This document shows, in pieces, positions 49,660-59,535 of a stretch of DNA of 64,000 bases. The stretch spans positions 32,791 through 96,790 of the forward strand of contig NZ_JAYRMI010000007.1 of NCBI RefSeq assembly GCF_041904905.1. The letters are read 5' to 3'. Origin of the DNA: Zoogloea sp041904905. GTDB taxonomy: Bacteria > Pseudomonadota > Gammaproteobacteria > Burkholderiales > Rhodocyclaceae. Positions within the stretch are counted from its first letter, which is position 1. Each line of letters starts with the position of its first letter. The notes under the pieces are model-generated. The model did no database searches. It was not told the DNA's origin and saw only the letters and a list, made by a program, of their open reading frames with translations. The position numbers were made by a program, and so were the translations under genes.

Positions 49660-52398
49660 TCAGTCGAAGCTGTACTGGAAATCGTTGCCTTCGACGCCCA
49701 CGTGCACCCGTTCGATCGGTTTGCCTTCGAGCATCCGCCGCAGAAATTCCTCGCTGATGCGCGGCAGCATGGTGTTGGTGAGGATCGCGTCGATCATCCG
49801 CCCGCCACTTTCAAATTCGGTACACCGGCTGGCGATGAGCTTGATGACTGCGTCGTCGAAGGTGAAAGGCACCCGGTGGTTCTCGCGCACGCGCCTAGCG
49901 ATGCGGCCCAGTTGCAAGTGTGCGATGGCGCCGATCATCTCGTCGTTGAGCGGGTAATAGGGAATCACCGCCAGCCGCCCCAGCAGCGCCGGGGGGAAGA
50001 CTTTGAGCAGCGGTTCCCGCAGCGCCTTGGACATACCTTCGGCGTCGGGCATCAGGTCCGGATCCTTGCACAGGCTGGTGATGAGTTCGGTGCCGGCGTT
50101 GGTGGTGAGCAGGATCAAGGTATTCTTGAAGCTGATGACGCGCCCTTCGCCGTCTTCCATCCAGCCTTTGTCGAAGACCTGGAAGAAGATCTCGTGTACA
50201 TCCGGGTGGGCCTTCTCGACTTCGTCGAGAAGCACCACGCTGTAGGGCCGGCGCCTTACCGCCTCGGTGAGCACGCCACCCTCGCCGTAGCCGACGTAGC
50301 CCGGTGGAGCGCCCTTGAGCGTGGAGACGGTGTGCGCCTCCTGGTATTCGCTCATGTTGATGGTGATGACGTTTTGCTCACCGCCGTAGAGCGCCTCGGC
50401 CAGCGCCAGTGCGGTCTCGGTCTTGCCGACGCCGGAGGTGCCGGCAAGCAAGAACACACCGATAGGTTTGCTGGGATTGTCGAGGCCAGCGCGAGAGGTC
50501 TGGATGCGCCGGGCGATCATTTCCATTGCGTGATCCTGGCCGATGATGCGCCGGGCGAGAATTTTGGGCAGATTGAGCACCGTTTCGATCTCGTTGCGCG
50601 CCATCCGGCCAACCGGGATGCCGGTCCAGTCGGCAACAACGCTGGCCACCACCTGATGATCGACGGTGGGCAGGATCAACGGGTGCTCGCCCTGCAGGTC
50701 GATGAGTTCGGTCTGCACCGCATGTAGGCGGGCCAGCAGCGCGTCGCGGTCGAACGGCGCCTCGGCGGCACTATACGCTGGAAGCGAATGGGTCGGCGCC
50801 GGCTGCGCTTCGGCAGCTGCCGCCTCCACCGTGCTCCCGGTACCCTCAACGGGCTGCAAGCTACCGCGCAACTTGCCACGCAGGGCAAGGAGTTCATCCA
50901 CCAGTGTTTTTTCCATCGTCCAGCGAGCGTCGAGTTGGGCGAGGCGGGCCACCTCGGCTGCCAGTGCTTCGCTGGCGGAGGCTTCGCGCTCAGCCACGTC
51001 GAGGCCGATGTCCTTTTCGCGGCCGATGATCTCCAGCTCGGTTTCGAGCCCTGCGATGCGCTTTCGGCTGTCATCCACTTCGGCTGGGGTGGCATGCAGG
51101 CTCACCGCGACCCGTGCGCTGGCGGTGTCGAGCAGGCTCACTGCCTTGTCGGGCAGCTGGCGGGCGGGAATGTAACGGTGCGAAAGTTTGACCGCCGATT
51201 CGAGCGCTTCGTCGAGAATCTGCACCTTGTGGTGGTTTTCCATCGTCGTGGCGACGCCACGCATCATCAAGAGCGCCTTGGCCTCGCTTGGTTCATCCAC
51301 CTGGATCGACTGGAAACGGCGGGTCAGCGCCGGGTCTTTTTCGATGTATTTTTTGTATTCGGCGAAGGTGGTGGCACCGATGGTGCGCAGCGTACCGCGG
51401 GCCAGGGCCGGCTTGAGCAGGTTGGCCGCGTCACCGGTGCCCGCCGCGCCGCCTGCGCCGACGAGGGTGTGGGTTTCGTCGATGAACAGGATGACCGGCT
51501 TGGGGCTGGCCTGGACTTCGTCGATCACCGAACGCAGGCGCTGCTCGAACTCGCCCTTCATGCTGGCGCCGGCCTGCAGCAGGCCCACGTCAAGGGTGCG
51601 CAGCTGCACGTCCTTCAGGCTGGGCGGCACGTCTCCGCGAGCGATACGCTGGGCGAAACCTTCGACTACCGCCGTTTTTCCGACACCGGCCTCGCCGATC
51701 AGGATCGGGTTGTTCTGACGGCGGCGCATCAGGATGTCCACCACCTGACGGATTTCCTCGTCGCGGCCGACGATCGGGTCCATCTTGCCGGAACGGGCCT
51801 GCTCGGTGAGGTCGGTGGTGAAGCGCTTGAGCGCTTCCTGCTTGCCCAGCTCGGCGGGCGGAATCGCCCCGCTGGCCTCGCCGGGCGCGGCGCCGGGGCC
51901 GTCGCTGGCGGCCAGCGCCTCCTCGGGCGAGCCGGCGACGATCTTCTCGAAATCCTCGGTCAGCGTGTCGCTGCGGATGCGCTCGAACTGGCGCGAGATC
52001 GCCATCAGCGCATTTCGCAAGCTGGGCGTCTTGAGCGCACCGACAATCAGGTGGCCGGTGCGCACATGGCTTTCGCGGTACATCAGCGAGCCGTACACCC
52101 AGCCACGCTCGACGGCGTTCTCGACGGCCTCAGAGAGATCGGAGATCGACGTGGCGCCCCGTGGCAGACGGTCAAGCGCGGCGATGATGTCGCCAGCGAG
52201 TTTGCCCGTGTCCAGTTCGAAATGGCGGATGATCCGATGCAGATCGGAATCCTGCGTCTGCAGGATCTGTTGGATCCAGTGCACCAGTTCGACATACGGA
52301 TTGCCGCGCAGCTTGCAGAAGACCGTGGCGCCCTCGATGGACTTGTAGCCCAGGCTGTTGAGTTTGCCAAAAAGTGCGACCCGGCTGATCTCGCTCAT
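49660..52398 (-). CDS. clpV: T6SS ATPase ClpV (TssH)
   Basis: 912-aa hexameric AAA+ ATPase that disassembles contracted TssBC sheaths. It has an N-terminal Clp-N domain (residues 1-150), a first AAA+ domain with Walker A GEAGVGKT (235-242), a ClpB-like middle coiled coil (about 440-560) and a second AAA+ domain with Walker A GTSGVGKT (653-660). It ends with a ClpB D2-small domain. The start overlaps the tssG stop (ATGA). It differs from disaggregase ClpB by its N-terminus and location. Confidence 0.96.
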   Translation of the reverse strand: MSEISRVALFGKLNSLGYKSIEGATVFCKLRGNPYVELVHWIQQILQTQDSDLHRIIRHFELDTGKLAGDIIAALDRLPRGATSISDLSEAVENAVERGWVYGSLMYRESHVRTGHLIVGALKTPSLRNALMAISRQFERIRSDTLTEDFEKIVAGSPEEALAASDGPGAAPGEASGAIPPAELGKQEALKRFTTDLTEQARSGKMDPIVGRDEEIRQVVDILMRRRQNNPILIGEAGVGKTAVVEGFAQRIARGDVPPSLKDVQLRTLDVGLLQAGASMKGEFEQRLRSVIDEVQASPKPVILFIDETHTLVGAGGAAGTGDAANLLKPALARGTLRTIGATTFAEYKKYIEKDPALTRRFQSIQVDEPSEAKALLMMRGVATTMENHHKVQILDEALESAVKLSHRYIPARQLPDKAVSLLDTASARVAVSLHATPAEVDDSRKRIAGLETELEIIGREKDIGLDVAEREASASEALAAEVARLAQLDARWTMEKTLVDELLALRGKLRGSLQPVEGTGSTVEAAAAEAQPAPTHSLPAYSAAEAPFDRDALLARLHAVQTELIDLQGEHPLILPTVDHQVVASVVADWTGIPVGRMARNEIETVLNLPKILARRIIGQDHAMEMIARRIQTSRAGLDNPSKPIGVFLLAGTSGVGKTETALALAEALYGGEQNVITINMSEYQEAHTVSTLKGAPPGYVGYGEGGVLTEAVRRRPYSVVLLDEVEKAHPDVHEIFFQVFDKGWMEDGEGRVISFKNTLILLTTNAGTELITSLCKDPDLMPDAEGMSKALREPLLKVFPPALLGRLAVIPYYPLNDEMIGAIAHLQLGRIARRVRENHRVPFTFDDAVIKLIASRCTEFESGGRMIDAILTNTMLPRISEEFLRRMLEGKPIERVHVGVEGNDFQYSFD

Positions 52399-53477
52399 GT
52401 TCGTGTCACCGTGTGATTTCGGAAAAATGTGGGGGGGGTTGCGACGTGGCGCTTGAGGGCTTGTTCCACATCGAGGATCAGATCGGCGGCCGGTGCATCA
52501 CTGCGCCGCCGGCCAAGCCAGCTGGTGTAACCGAGTCGATTGCCGCGGCCCAGGCGCAGCGGTGGCACGCTGAGCGTTTTCAGCACGAGTTGCGCGTCCC
52601 AGGTGTATTCGAGGCCGGCATAGTTGCGCACCGCCGCCTGCAACTGGGCGATGCCGGCGCCGCCAGGCAACAGGTTGCAGTAGCCAACGAGGTCAGTGGG
52701 GCCAAGGCGCAGGCGGAATTTGTACTGACGATCCCACACTCGCTTGCCGAGCAGGGTGTTGCGGCCAAGGGTGCAGCACCCGGTCCCAAGGCGCGAGCGG
52801 TCGCGATCGCGCACCGGCATCCAGTGGCCGACGAACTGCTCGACCTCGACCGGAACCCGGAAAACACCGCCGACAAACTGGCCGAGCCCTTCGGCGTTGC
52901 GCACCTGGCGGTTGAGTAGCGCGGCGTGGTGGAGCTTGACGAAATCCGGCAGCGCATCGCGCCGACGCACGCCCGGCAGGCCAATGCCCGCCAGTGCGCC
53001 GACGTAATCGCCGAAACGATCCTCCGCCGGACGGTCGAGGCTGACGCAGGGTTGGGCTTGCGCCCATGCGCGGTAGAACAGGCTCAAAAAGCGGTGGTGG
53101 ATGATGTCCGCGAAGCGGGCGAAGGCCGGGTCGCCGGCCTGCAACTGGCGACCGTAGGCATATTCGGTCAGATGCAGCGGTAGCGGGCCGTTGGGGCCGA
53201 ACAGGCCGAAGAAGCGGACTTCGAGCCATGGCGGGCGGCCCACTTCGCCAGAAACGACCCGCGCCAGCGTGGCCGGCGCAAAACCAAGGGACGGTTCCTG
53301 ACCTAACCGCACCGGTTCGTCGGCTGGCCGGGCGGCGGTGCCGATGCGCGGTAAGGTTGGACTCAGGCATTCGATGCGGCGCAGCGCCTGATGAAAATCC
53401 CACGACCACGGCTCACTGCCGATGGCAGCGAGAAACTCGTCGATACCAGGCCTCAAAGGATGGGTCGAAGTCCGCAT
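52395..53477 (-). CDS. tssG: T6SS baseplate protein TssG
   Basis: 360-aa baseplate wedge protein (VasB/ImpH family). Family features are the SWDFHQALRRIE N-terminus, PVRLGQEPSLGFAPATL, the FGLFGPNGPLPLHLTEY motif, and the C-terminal LGYTSWLG near residue 330. I chose the ATG at 53477; a TTG at 53489 is also in frame. The gene overlaps tssF by 25 bases and its stop overlaps the clpV start (ATGA). Confidence 0.95.
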   Translation of the reverse strand: MRTSTHPLRPGIDEFLAAIGSEPWSWDFHQALRRIECLSPTLPRIGTAARPADEPVRLGQEPSLGFAPATLARVVSGEVGRPPWLEVRFFGLFGPNGPLPLHLTEYAYGRQLQAGDPAFARFADIIHHRFLSLFYRAWAQAQPCVSLDRPAEDRFGDYVGALAGIGLPGVRRRDALPDFVKLHHAALLNRQVRNAEGLGQFVGGVFRVPVEVEQFVGHWMPVRDRDRSRLGTGCCTLGRNTLLGKRVWDRQYKFRLRLGPTDLVGYCNLLPGGAGIAQLQAAVRNYAGLEYTWDAQLVLKTLSVPPLRLGRGNRLGYTSWLGRRRSDAPAADLILDVEQALKRHVATPPTFFRNHTVTRT

Positions 53478-55327
53478 CGCGCCGGCCAATGCATGATCTC
53501 GCCGCGCACAACGGTGCGCAGCACGGTTTCTGTGAAGCTGTTGATGCTTACATGACGAGCCAGGAAGTGTTCCAGCACACTGCCAAGCAGAAAGGCGCTG
53601 CCGCCTTCGAAGAACATCTCGTCCATTTCAAGCACTACCTCCAGCCCACGCCCGAAGCACAGCGGCCCGGGCATTGGCAGGCGGGTGATGACGGGTTCAC
53701 AGCGGATCGAGCGCAAGCCGTCCACCTGCTTTCTCAACCCCACCTCTGCGGAGCTAGCATACAGCCCGAGCAACTCGCGCAACGCAGCGGCACCCTGACG
53801 CGCATCGGTGTCGAGCAGCGACAGATAGTTGAGCGACAGCTGACTGATGAAACTCCACGCCTGCGCGCCCTCGGCCACCGCCGAATAGGGCCGCGACGGT
53901 CCCTTCACGCAACGGATCGCCTCAACCGGTGCGGCCACTTCCAACGAGAAGTCGCTGGCACTGGCTCCGGTCGGCATGATGATCGGCAGGTCGCGGTTGG
54001 TGCATCTGGCCAGCAGCGAGAGCTGGCGCAGGTCGGAGCGGTAGGGCGCCTCGCTGGGATCGACGAGGGACAGGAAGACCTCACTGCCAATGTAACTGGT
54101 GCGGGCCCCACCCCTCTGCTGGCGCTCGGAATACAGGCGGGGTTCGCGACGCAACGAATAGTAGCCGTGGGGATGAGAATCGGCCCCATAGTAGTCTGCG
54201 TAAAAGGGCTCGAAGCGTTGCTGGCTGTCGACGCCCGAGCCATAGCCGGTGACTTCCCGCAGATCGTAGATTTCAAAATCCATTGGTCGCGTGCGGTCGG
54301 GCACCACGTGGAATTCGCTGGTGCTGTCGCTAACCTGGATGCGATCAATACGTTTTTCGAAGAGGTTGATCGCTGGCGTGCAATTGAGCAGGAAATTCGA
54401 GCGGTCTACGACCGTTTCTAGGCCCGCCTCGCCCCGTCCGAACAGCACCATGAGTTCCATCTCGGGCGTATCGTTTGTGGCCACCATTGCTGCCAACCCG
54501 CTCAACTCGAGAAACAGGTAGCGCTGCGGAAAAGAGAAATACTCCTGCAGCAGCCGATAGCCACTGAAATTGCGCGCGCTCGCAGGCAACAGCGCTTCGT
54601 CGTCGGCAAAGCCCGGCTGGCGCACTGTCTCGCTAGGCAGGAATCCAAAACGCGCCCGACCTTGTTCTCCCACGCCTTGCAGCACACCAAGGCAGGCGCT
54701 GCCAATCAGTTCGTGGAGCTTAAAGGCGGCATCCTCGGAACCGCCCAGATAAAAACGCAGCGCATCGATCCTGGTCTGCGAGAAATTGAGCCCAGCGGAG
54801 CAGCGCAGACGCAGCCGAATACCACCCTTGCAGGGGCCGCGTAGCGGCAGACCCGCTAGCGGCAGATCCGGCGCAAAGGAAAAATAACTGGCTTTGACCA
54901 ATTCGACCGGCCACAGGGTAAGCGCGTGAGCAGTGCTGAACTGGCTCGGACTAAAATCGTTCTTGCCCGGCGCACCACGGATCACCGTCCCCCTCGGCAC
55001 CACGCTTCCTGAAGCAAGGTTGGCGTCGGTCAGCATCGGCTGAAACTGGGCGATTAGCATCGCTGGCGTCGGCGCCATGTAGTGAGGGTAAAGCATCCCC
55101 AGCAAGCGCTGGGAGAAGCGTGGAAACTCAGCGTCGAGCTTGAGCTGAACCCGCGCGGCGAGGAACGCTGTGCCTTCGAGCAGGCGCTCGACATAGGGAT
55201 CGTGAACCTCGATGCCCTCCATCCCGAGTCGCCCAGCGATATTGGGAAATGCCTTGGCAAACTCTGCACCCATCTCACGCAGGTGCAGCAGTTCGCGGTT
55301 GTAGTGTTGGAGCAGTCGTGGATCCAT
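53453..55327 (-). CDS. tssF: T6SS baseplate protein TssF
   Basis: 624-aa baseplate wedge protein (VasA/ImpG family). It begins MDPRLLQHYNRELLHLREMGAEFA, then has DPYVERLLEGTAFLAARVQLKLD, and ends with the GRGLEVVLEMDE and FLGSVLEHFLARHVSINSF segments typical of TssF. The start at 55327 excludes ten upstream codons that overlap the tssE end. It forms the wedge with TssE, TssG and TssK; tssK is not in this window. Confidence 0.96.
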   Translation of the reverse strand: MDPRLLQHYNRELLHLREMGAEFAKAFPNIAGRLGMEGIEVHDPYVERLLEGTAFLAARVQLKLDAEFPRFSQRLLGMLYPHYMAPTPAMLIAQFQPMLTDANLASGSVVPRGTVIRGAPGKNDFSPSQFSTAHALTLWPVELVKASYFSFAPDLPLAGLPLRGPCKGGIRLRLRCSAGLNFSQTRIDALRFYLGGSEDAAFKLHELIGSACLGVLQGVGEQGRARFGFLPSETVRQPGFADDEALLPASARNFSGYRLLQEYFSFPQRYLFLELSGLAAMVATNDTPEMELMVLFGRGEAGLETVVDRSNFLLNCTPAINLFEKRIDRIQVSDSTSEFHVVPDRTRPMDFEIYDLREVTGYGSGVDSQQRFEPFYADYYGADSHPHGYYSLRREPRLYSERQQRGGARTSYIGSEVFLSLVDPSEAPYRSDLRQLSLLARCTNRDLPIIMPTGASASDFSLEVAAPVEAIRCVKGPSRPYSAVAEGAQAWSFISQLSLNYLSLLDTDARQGAAALRELLGLYASSAEVGLRKQVDGLRSIRCEPVITRLPMPGPLCFGRGLEVVLEMDEMFFEGGSAFLLGSVLEHFLARHVSINSFTETVLRTVVRGEIMHWPARCGLRPIL

Positions 55328-55337
55328 AGCAATCTGC

Positions 55338-55814
55338 TCAGCGGAGGACTTCGGCAAGCGCCACCTGGCCGGTCTCCAGATCCACTTCCGTTCTCAGCAG
55401 AAGTTCGAGGGGCACCGGCTGTGCCCAAATCTGGGCCGAAATTTTGACGCAGACGACGTTGTGCGAGCCGAGCACGTTGCCGTTGTCGATCGCCTCGACC
55501 AGCAGGGACTCCGCGAGAATCCGCGGCTCGAAGCGCAGGATCGCGTTACGGATCGACGCTTCAAGACCGTGCATGTCGAGGGTCGAGGCGATCTCGCCGG
55601 CGAAGGCAGGCATACCGTAGTTAAGCACCGAACGCTCGACTTCTGGGTAGGCCGAGAGATCTTCACTGGCACCGAGGCGGACAGCGTTCATCAGCGAGGT
55701 CAGATCGCGTCGCACCGCCGCGTGCAACTCAATCTTGGTGAGCACGCGCCCCTCCAGCGTGAAACGGTCGAACAGCGTGGGCTGCAGACGGTCGCTCGGT
55801 GTCGGTTCCGTCAC
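55338..55814 (-). CDS. tssE: T6SS baseplate protein TssE (gp25-like)
   Basis: 158-aa baseplate component related to phage T4 gp25. It shows LFDRFTLEG near the N-terminus, a VLNYGMPAFAG segment, and the conserved IRNAILRFEPRI block carrying the Glu-Pro-Arg that anchors the first sheath ring. It lies 4 bp after tagJ and 10 bp before tssF on the same strand. Confidence 0.95.
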   Translation of the reverse strand: MTEPTPSDRLQPTLFDRFTLEGRVLTKIELHAAVRRDLTSLMNAVRLGASEDLSAYPEVERSVLNYGMPAFAGEIASTLDMHGLEASIRNAILRFEPRILAESLLVEAIDNGNVLGSHNVVCVKISAQIWAQPVPLELLLRTEVDLETGQVALAEVLR

Positions 55815-55818
55815 GGAC

Positions 55819-56634
55819 TTACTCCCCGGCTGTAGCAGGCGAGAAGATCATCTCGCGGGTGTCCATCAGTGGAAAATCGCCAATGTCGGTCGTGAAGACA
55901 CGCTGCCCCAGGCCACAGAAAACGCCTGCAGGGCGCTCGACCCATTCGGTCTTGCGGGCCAGTCGGACGAGTGGATCGGCGTCGAACTCTGACCTCGGAT
56001 ATCGGGTCGGGATGATGCCGACGGTTTCTCCACCATTGGAGAACTCGAAGTGCGCTGGCATCCAGACCGCATCGCGCAGGTCTTGCGGCGGCTCGATGAC
56101 GATCCGCGCGATATGGACGAATGGCAGCCAGTAATAGCGGCCATTGATGACCGCCTCGCAGATGGGGCCGAGCCGCATGTCTGCGTCGGCGATCCACGCG
56201 AAGGCCTTGCCGTCAATGCTGCCAGCACTAGTTGGCGCCTCGTCAAATGCCCGCTTACGCAGCGACTCGGCACCGTCGGCGTTGCCCTGCCCGGCGGTGA
56301 GCAGCGATTCGATCAAGAGCGCAAGCCAGTTTTCGGGCTGACCGAAGATCACCGGTGACCGCCTGCCGGAAAACACCTCCGCGCGCAGCAATTCACAACG
56401 CAGGGTCTCGCGGTACATCTGCGCCATCGCGAGCACCGCAGCATCGAGATCGGCAGCGATATTAAGTTGGGTGAGCGCTCGCTCCCACTGACCAAGCACC
56501 GCCAACAACTGGAACAGGAAGACGCGCAGTGCAGCGTCGCCAGGGCTGGCCCGGACGCCGGCCTGCAGAAAGCCGAGCGCCTGATCGACGTCGCCGTTGC
56601 TCAGGGCTTGTTCGGCAGCTTGGACTGGGTTCAT
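55819..56634 (-). CDS. tagJ: T6SS accessory protein TagJ (ImpE family)
   Basis: 271-aa protein. TPR-like helices cover residues 1-120 (EQALSNGDVDQALGFLQAGVRASPGD), and an ImpE C-terminal domain is at about 140-265 (WIADADMRLGPICEAVINGRYYWLPF, GIIPTRYPRSE). TagJ can bind the TssB N-terminus and ClpV and modulate sheath recycling. The start at 56634 gives MNPVQAAEQAL; the upstream frame extension lacks support. Confidence 0.93.
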   Translation of the reverse strand: MNPVQAAEQALSNGDVDQALGFLQAGVRASPGDAALRVFLFQLLAVLGQWERALTQLNIAADLDAAVLAMAQMYRETLRCELLRAEVFSGRRSPVIFGQPENWLALLIESLLTAGQGNADGAESLRKRAFDEAPTSAGSIDGKAFAWIADADMRLGPICEAVINGRYYWLPFVHIARIVIEPPQDLRDAVWMPAHFEFSNGGETVGIIPTRYPRSEFDADPLVRLARKTEWVERPAGVFCGLGQRVFTTDIGDFPLMDTREMIFSPATAGE

Positions 56635-56701
56635 GGAACGGGATCCGGAAAGGTGGCGCCGCGCGCACGCGGCCTGTGACAACACGGCATCGTGACGAAA
56701 A

Positions 56702-57196
56702 CTATGCCTTGAGGTTGATCTCGGTTTCGAACGTCATCGTGCCACGCCCGCCACCTGTCTTGCCCTGGGGCACATACTCGACGGACACCTTCTGGAAGCT
56801 CAGCGCCAGTTCTTCGGTGAGCACTGACGAGTCGCCTCCCTCGCTGCCGCCTACGCGATGGTGGGTGAGGCGCCCCTTCTCGATGGTGATTGTGAAGTAC
56901 TCCAGCGCATCCGCACCGCCAGCCTTACGCACGGTGAGGACGGCTTTCTTGATCAATTCGTTATTGCGTAGCGCCGACATCAGCGCGGTGGTCGCGCTAT
57001 CCACCTGTTTAACGATGTGCAGTTGATCGAACGCCGTGCGGGCAACCGCGTTACCAAACGCATCGGACGGGCTGTCCATCCCCCACGACCACGACACCAC
57101 GTCGATCTCGCCAGCGTGCCGCGGGTCGGCCGTCTCGCCCTTGATCGGCCCCTGCTTCGCGCCGTCAATCTTCAAAAACATGTCGCGCAAGGCCAT
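56702..57196 (-). CDS. hcp: T6SS tube protein Hcp (second of two)
   Basis: 164-aa Hcp (TssD) that forms hexameric rings of the inner tube and can carry small effectors. Hcp features are MFLKIDGAKQGPIKGE, IDVVSWSWGM and FEKxxxTFxxI-like C-terminal strands (SFQKVSVEYVPQGKTGG). It differs clearly from the 162-aa Hcp gene just upstream. The two may be specialised for different effectors or polymerise together. It lies 159 bp after the first hcp gene and 67 bp before tagJ. Confidence 0.95.
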   Translation of the reverse strand: MALRDMFLKIDGAKQGPIKGETADPRHAGEIDVVSWSWGMDSPSDAFGNAVARTAFDQLHIVKQVDSATTALMSALRNNELIKKAVLTVRKAGGADALEYFTITIEKGRLTHHRVGGSEGGDSSVLTEELALSFQKVSVEYVPQGKTGGGRGTMTFETEINLKA

Positions 57197-57311
57197 GATG
57201 CTAACCCTTCAGGATATGAATCCCAACCGCAAATATGATTTATTCGGAACGCGGAATCGATACTTCGGCCCCCACAGCACGTGCCGGAGAATACCGCATC
57301 GGTAGCCAAGC

Positions 57312-57341
57312 GAAAGGCGCTGGTCATCATCAACCGGCGCC
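57312..57341 (-). terminator. Stem-loop between the two hcp genes
   Basis: On the minus strand GGCGCCGGT and ACCAGCGCC pair (one G-T pair) around an 8-base loop, and TTTCGCTT follows. It begins 15 bases after the first hcp gene's stop. It probably acts as a partial terminator or 3'-end stabiliser, allowing much higher expression of the upstream hcp than of the downstream genes. Confidence 0.6.
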
Positions 57342-57355
57342 CCCCACCGACGCCA

Positions 57356-57844
57356 TCAGCCGCCCGCGGCGTTCTGCGCGATGTCCCAAGCAGCGATCTT
57401 CGCGCCGCCTTCCTTGCCGCCCTTGGCACTTTGCGGCTGGTATTCGAACTTGAACTCGGCGAAGTTGAGTGTCACGTTTTCAGTCAGGCGATCTTCTCCG
57501 CCGCTGCCACCAGTGGTCACAGAAGTGACGATCACCTCCTTCATGGTGATCTTGATGTATTCAAGAGGATCCTTACCGGCCTTGCGCACCGTGAGGAGGG
57601 CTTCGTCGTAGTGCTCGCCAGAGCAGCAGCCGAGGATCAATGCGTTGCTCGAGCTATCCACGTATTTGGTGAAGGAAAGATCCTGGACGCTGACCTTGCC
57701 ACTTCCGCCGCCGCCACCGACATGGGTGGTGCCACTCTGCGACATGCCCCAACTCCAGGCCAGCACATCGATTTCTTTCTTATGAGTCTTATCGGTCGAT
57801 TCACCTTCAATCGTCTTGATCTTCATGAACATATCGACAGCCAT
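57356..57844 (-). CDS. hcp: T6SS tube protein Hcp (first of two)
   Basis: 162-aa Hcp (TssD). It reads MAVDMFMKIKTIEGESTDKTHKKEIDVLAWSWGMSQSG at the start (typical IDVLSWSWG), has a glycine-rich loop (HVGGGGGSGK) and the LSFTKYVDSSSNAL and LNFAEFKFEYQPQ strands of the Hcp barrel. It follows tssC across 115 bp, in which a separate promoter could lie, and it is followed by a hairpin. Confidence 0.96.
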   Translation of the reverse strand: MAVDMFMKIKTIEGESTDKTHKKEIDVLAWSWGMSQSGTTHVGGGGGSGKVSVQDLSFTKYVDSSSNALILGCCSGEHYDEALLTVRKAGKDPLEYIKITMKEVIVTSVTTGGSGGEDRLTENVTLNFAEFKFEYQPQSAKGGKEGGAKIAAWDIAQNAAGG

Positions 57845-57959
57845 TTTCGTCTCCTAGAGAGTTGAACCACGTGCTACCCGACGATCAGTTGGTCGGTCGC
57901 ACCTTTCACCTTTGCAATACCCGGCGACTCTGCCTGAGGGCAGGACCGCCTGGCACACC

Positions 57960-59456
57960 TTACCCGGCTTTCTGGGAAGGCAGTTTCGAAACGAGCCGCA
58001 GCGAGACCGTGAGGCCTTCAAGCTGATAGTGCGGCCGGAGGAAGAACTTCGAGGAGTAGTAACCTGGGTTACCTTCGATCTCCTCGACAACGACTTCAGC
58101 CGCAGCCAAGGGCCGACGTGCCTTGGTCTGCTCGGTTGAGTGGGCAGGATCGCCGTCCACATAATTCATGATCCAGTTCTGGAGCCAGCGCTCCATGTCG
58201 GGACGTTCCTTGAACGAGCCAACCTTGTCCCGAACAATGCATTTTAGATAATGTGCAAAGCGGCAGCAAGCAAAGAGATAGGGCAGGCGCGCGGCCAGAT
58301 TGGCATTCGCTGTGGCGTCTGGATCGTCGTATTCGGCGGGCTTTTGCAGTGACTGCGCGCCGATAAAGGCGGCGAAGTCCGAGTTCTTGCGGTGGATCAG
58401 CGGCATGAAGCCACTCTTCGCAAGTTCGGCCTCGCGACGGTCGCTGATAGCGATTTCGGTTGGGCATTTCATGTCCACACCGCCGTCGTCAGTCGGGAAG
58501 GAATGCACCGGTAGGTTCTGCACCGCGCCGCCCGATTCTACGCCGCGGATGCGCGAGCACCAGCCGAACTCCTTGAACGAGCGATTGATGTTCACCGCCA
58601 TCGCGTAGGCTGCATTGGCCCAAGTGTATTTGCGGTGATCGGCGGCCCCGGTGTCTTCCTCGAAATCAAAATCGTCAACCGGGCTGGTGCGAGCGCCGTA
58701 AGGTAGGCGCGACAGGAAACGCGGCATCGCCAGCCCGATGTAGCGGGCATCGTCAGAGTCACGCAGTGAGCGCCAGGCGGCGTATTCGGGAGTTGAGAAT
58801 ATCTTGGTGAGATCCCGCGGATTGGCGAGTTCCTGCCAGGAATCCATCTGCATCACGGTGGGCGACACACCGGCGATGAAGGGAGTGTGGGCAGCCGCCG
58901 AAATCTTGGCCATCTCGCCAAGCAAACCGACATCCTGCGGTGAGTGGTCGAAATAATAATCGCCGACGAGACAGCCGAAGGGTTCGCCGCCAAACTGGCC
59001 GTACTCCTCTTCGTACACCTTTTTGAACAGTGGGCTCTGATCCCACGCCGTACCCTTGAAGCGCTTGAGCGTCTTGCCCAGATCGTCTTTAGAGATGTTC
59101 ATGACCCGCACCTTCAGGGTCTCGTCGGATTCGGTGTTGCTGACGAGATAATGCAGGCCGCGCCATGCGCCTTCGAGCTTCTGGAACTTGTCGTTGTGCA
59201 AGATCAGGTTGATCTGCTCGGAGAGCTTTTTGTCGAGTTCGGCGATGATCGCCTCGATCGATTTCACCACATCCTCGTCGATCAGCCGGGTTTGGGAGAG
59301 CGCTTGTTGCGCGAGGGTCTGGACTGCTCGACTAACTTCCTCGCGGGCTTCGTCCGACTTCGGCTTGAATTCCTTCTGGAGCAGTGAAGCGAAGTCGCTC
59401 CCCTCGACCGTTACAGCGCTGCCGAGTCCTTCGGCTTGGGTTTGTTGATCGGACAT
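57960..59456 (-). CDS. tssC: T6SS contractile sheath large subunit TssC
   Basis: 498-aa large sheath protein that polymerises with TssB around the Hcp tube. It has LNLILHNDKFQKLEGAWRGLHYLV-like sequence, FGCLVGDYYFDHSPQDVGLL, PFIAGVSPTVM and the C-terminal LEGLTVSLRLVSKLP strand. The start at 59456 (MSDQQTQAEGL) is the family-typical one; an upstream in-frame extension to 59534 reaches to within 2 bases of tssB and is unlikely. Confidence 0.97.
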   Translation of the reverse strand: MSDQQTQAEGLGSAVTVEGSDFASLLQKEFKPKSDEAREEVSRAVQTLAQQALSQTRLIDEDVVKSIEAIIAELDKKLSEQINLILHNDKFQKLEGAWRGLHYLVSNTESDETLKVRVMNISKDDLGKTLKRFKGTAWDQSPLFKKVYEEEYGQFGGEPFGCLVGDYYFDHSPQDVGLLGEMAKISAAAHTPFIAGVSPTVMQMDSWQELANPRDLTKIFSTPEYAAWRSLRDSDDARYIGLAMPRFLSRLPYGARTSPVDDFDFEEDTGAADHRKYTWANAAYAMAVNINRSFKEFGWCSRIRGVESGGAVQNLPVHSFPTDDGGVDMKCPTEIAISDRREAELAKSGFMPLIHRKNSDFAAFIGAQSLQKPAEYDDPDATANANLAARLPYLFACCRFAHYLKCIVRDKVGSFKERPDMERWLQNWIMNYVDGDPAHSTEQTKARRPLAAAEVVVEEIEGNPGYYSSKFFLRPHYQLEGLTVSLRLVSKLPSQKAG

Positions 59457-59535
59457 TCGAAAAACCTCCAGTGCATGCATGCGCCCCTGCCGGGGCAAAC
59501 GGCTTCGTTCGATGGAAATTGGCGAGGGGATCACC

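Noticed and set aside
53478..53489. TTG start for tssG 12 bases upstream of the chosen ATG
   Set aside because: The ATG at 53477 is the commoner start type and gives a normal family length; neither site has a strong ribosome site, so this remains a minor uncertainty.
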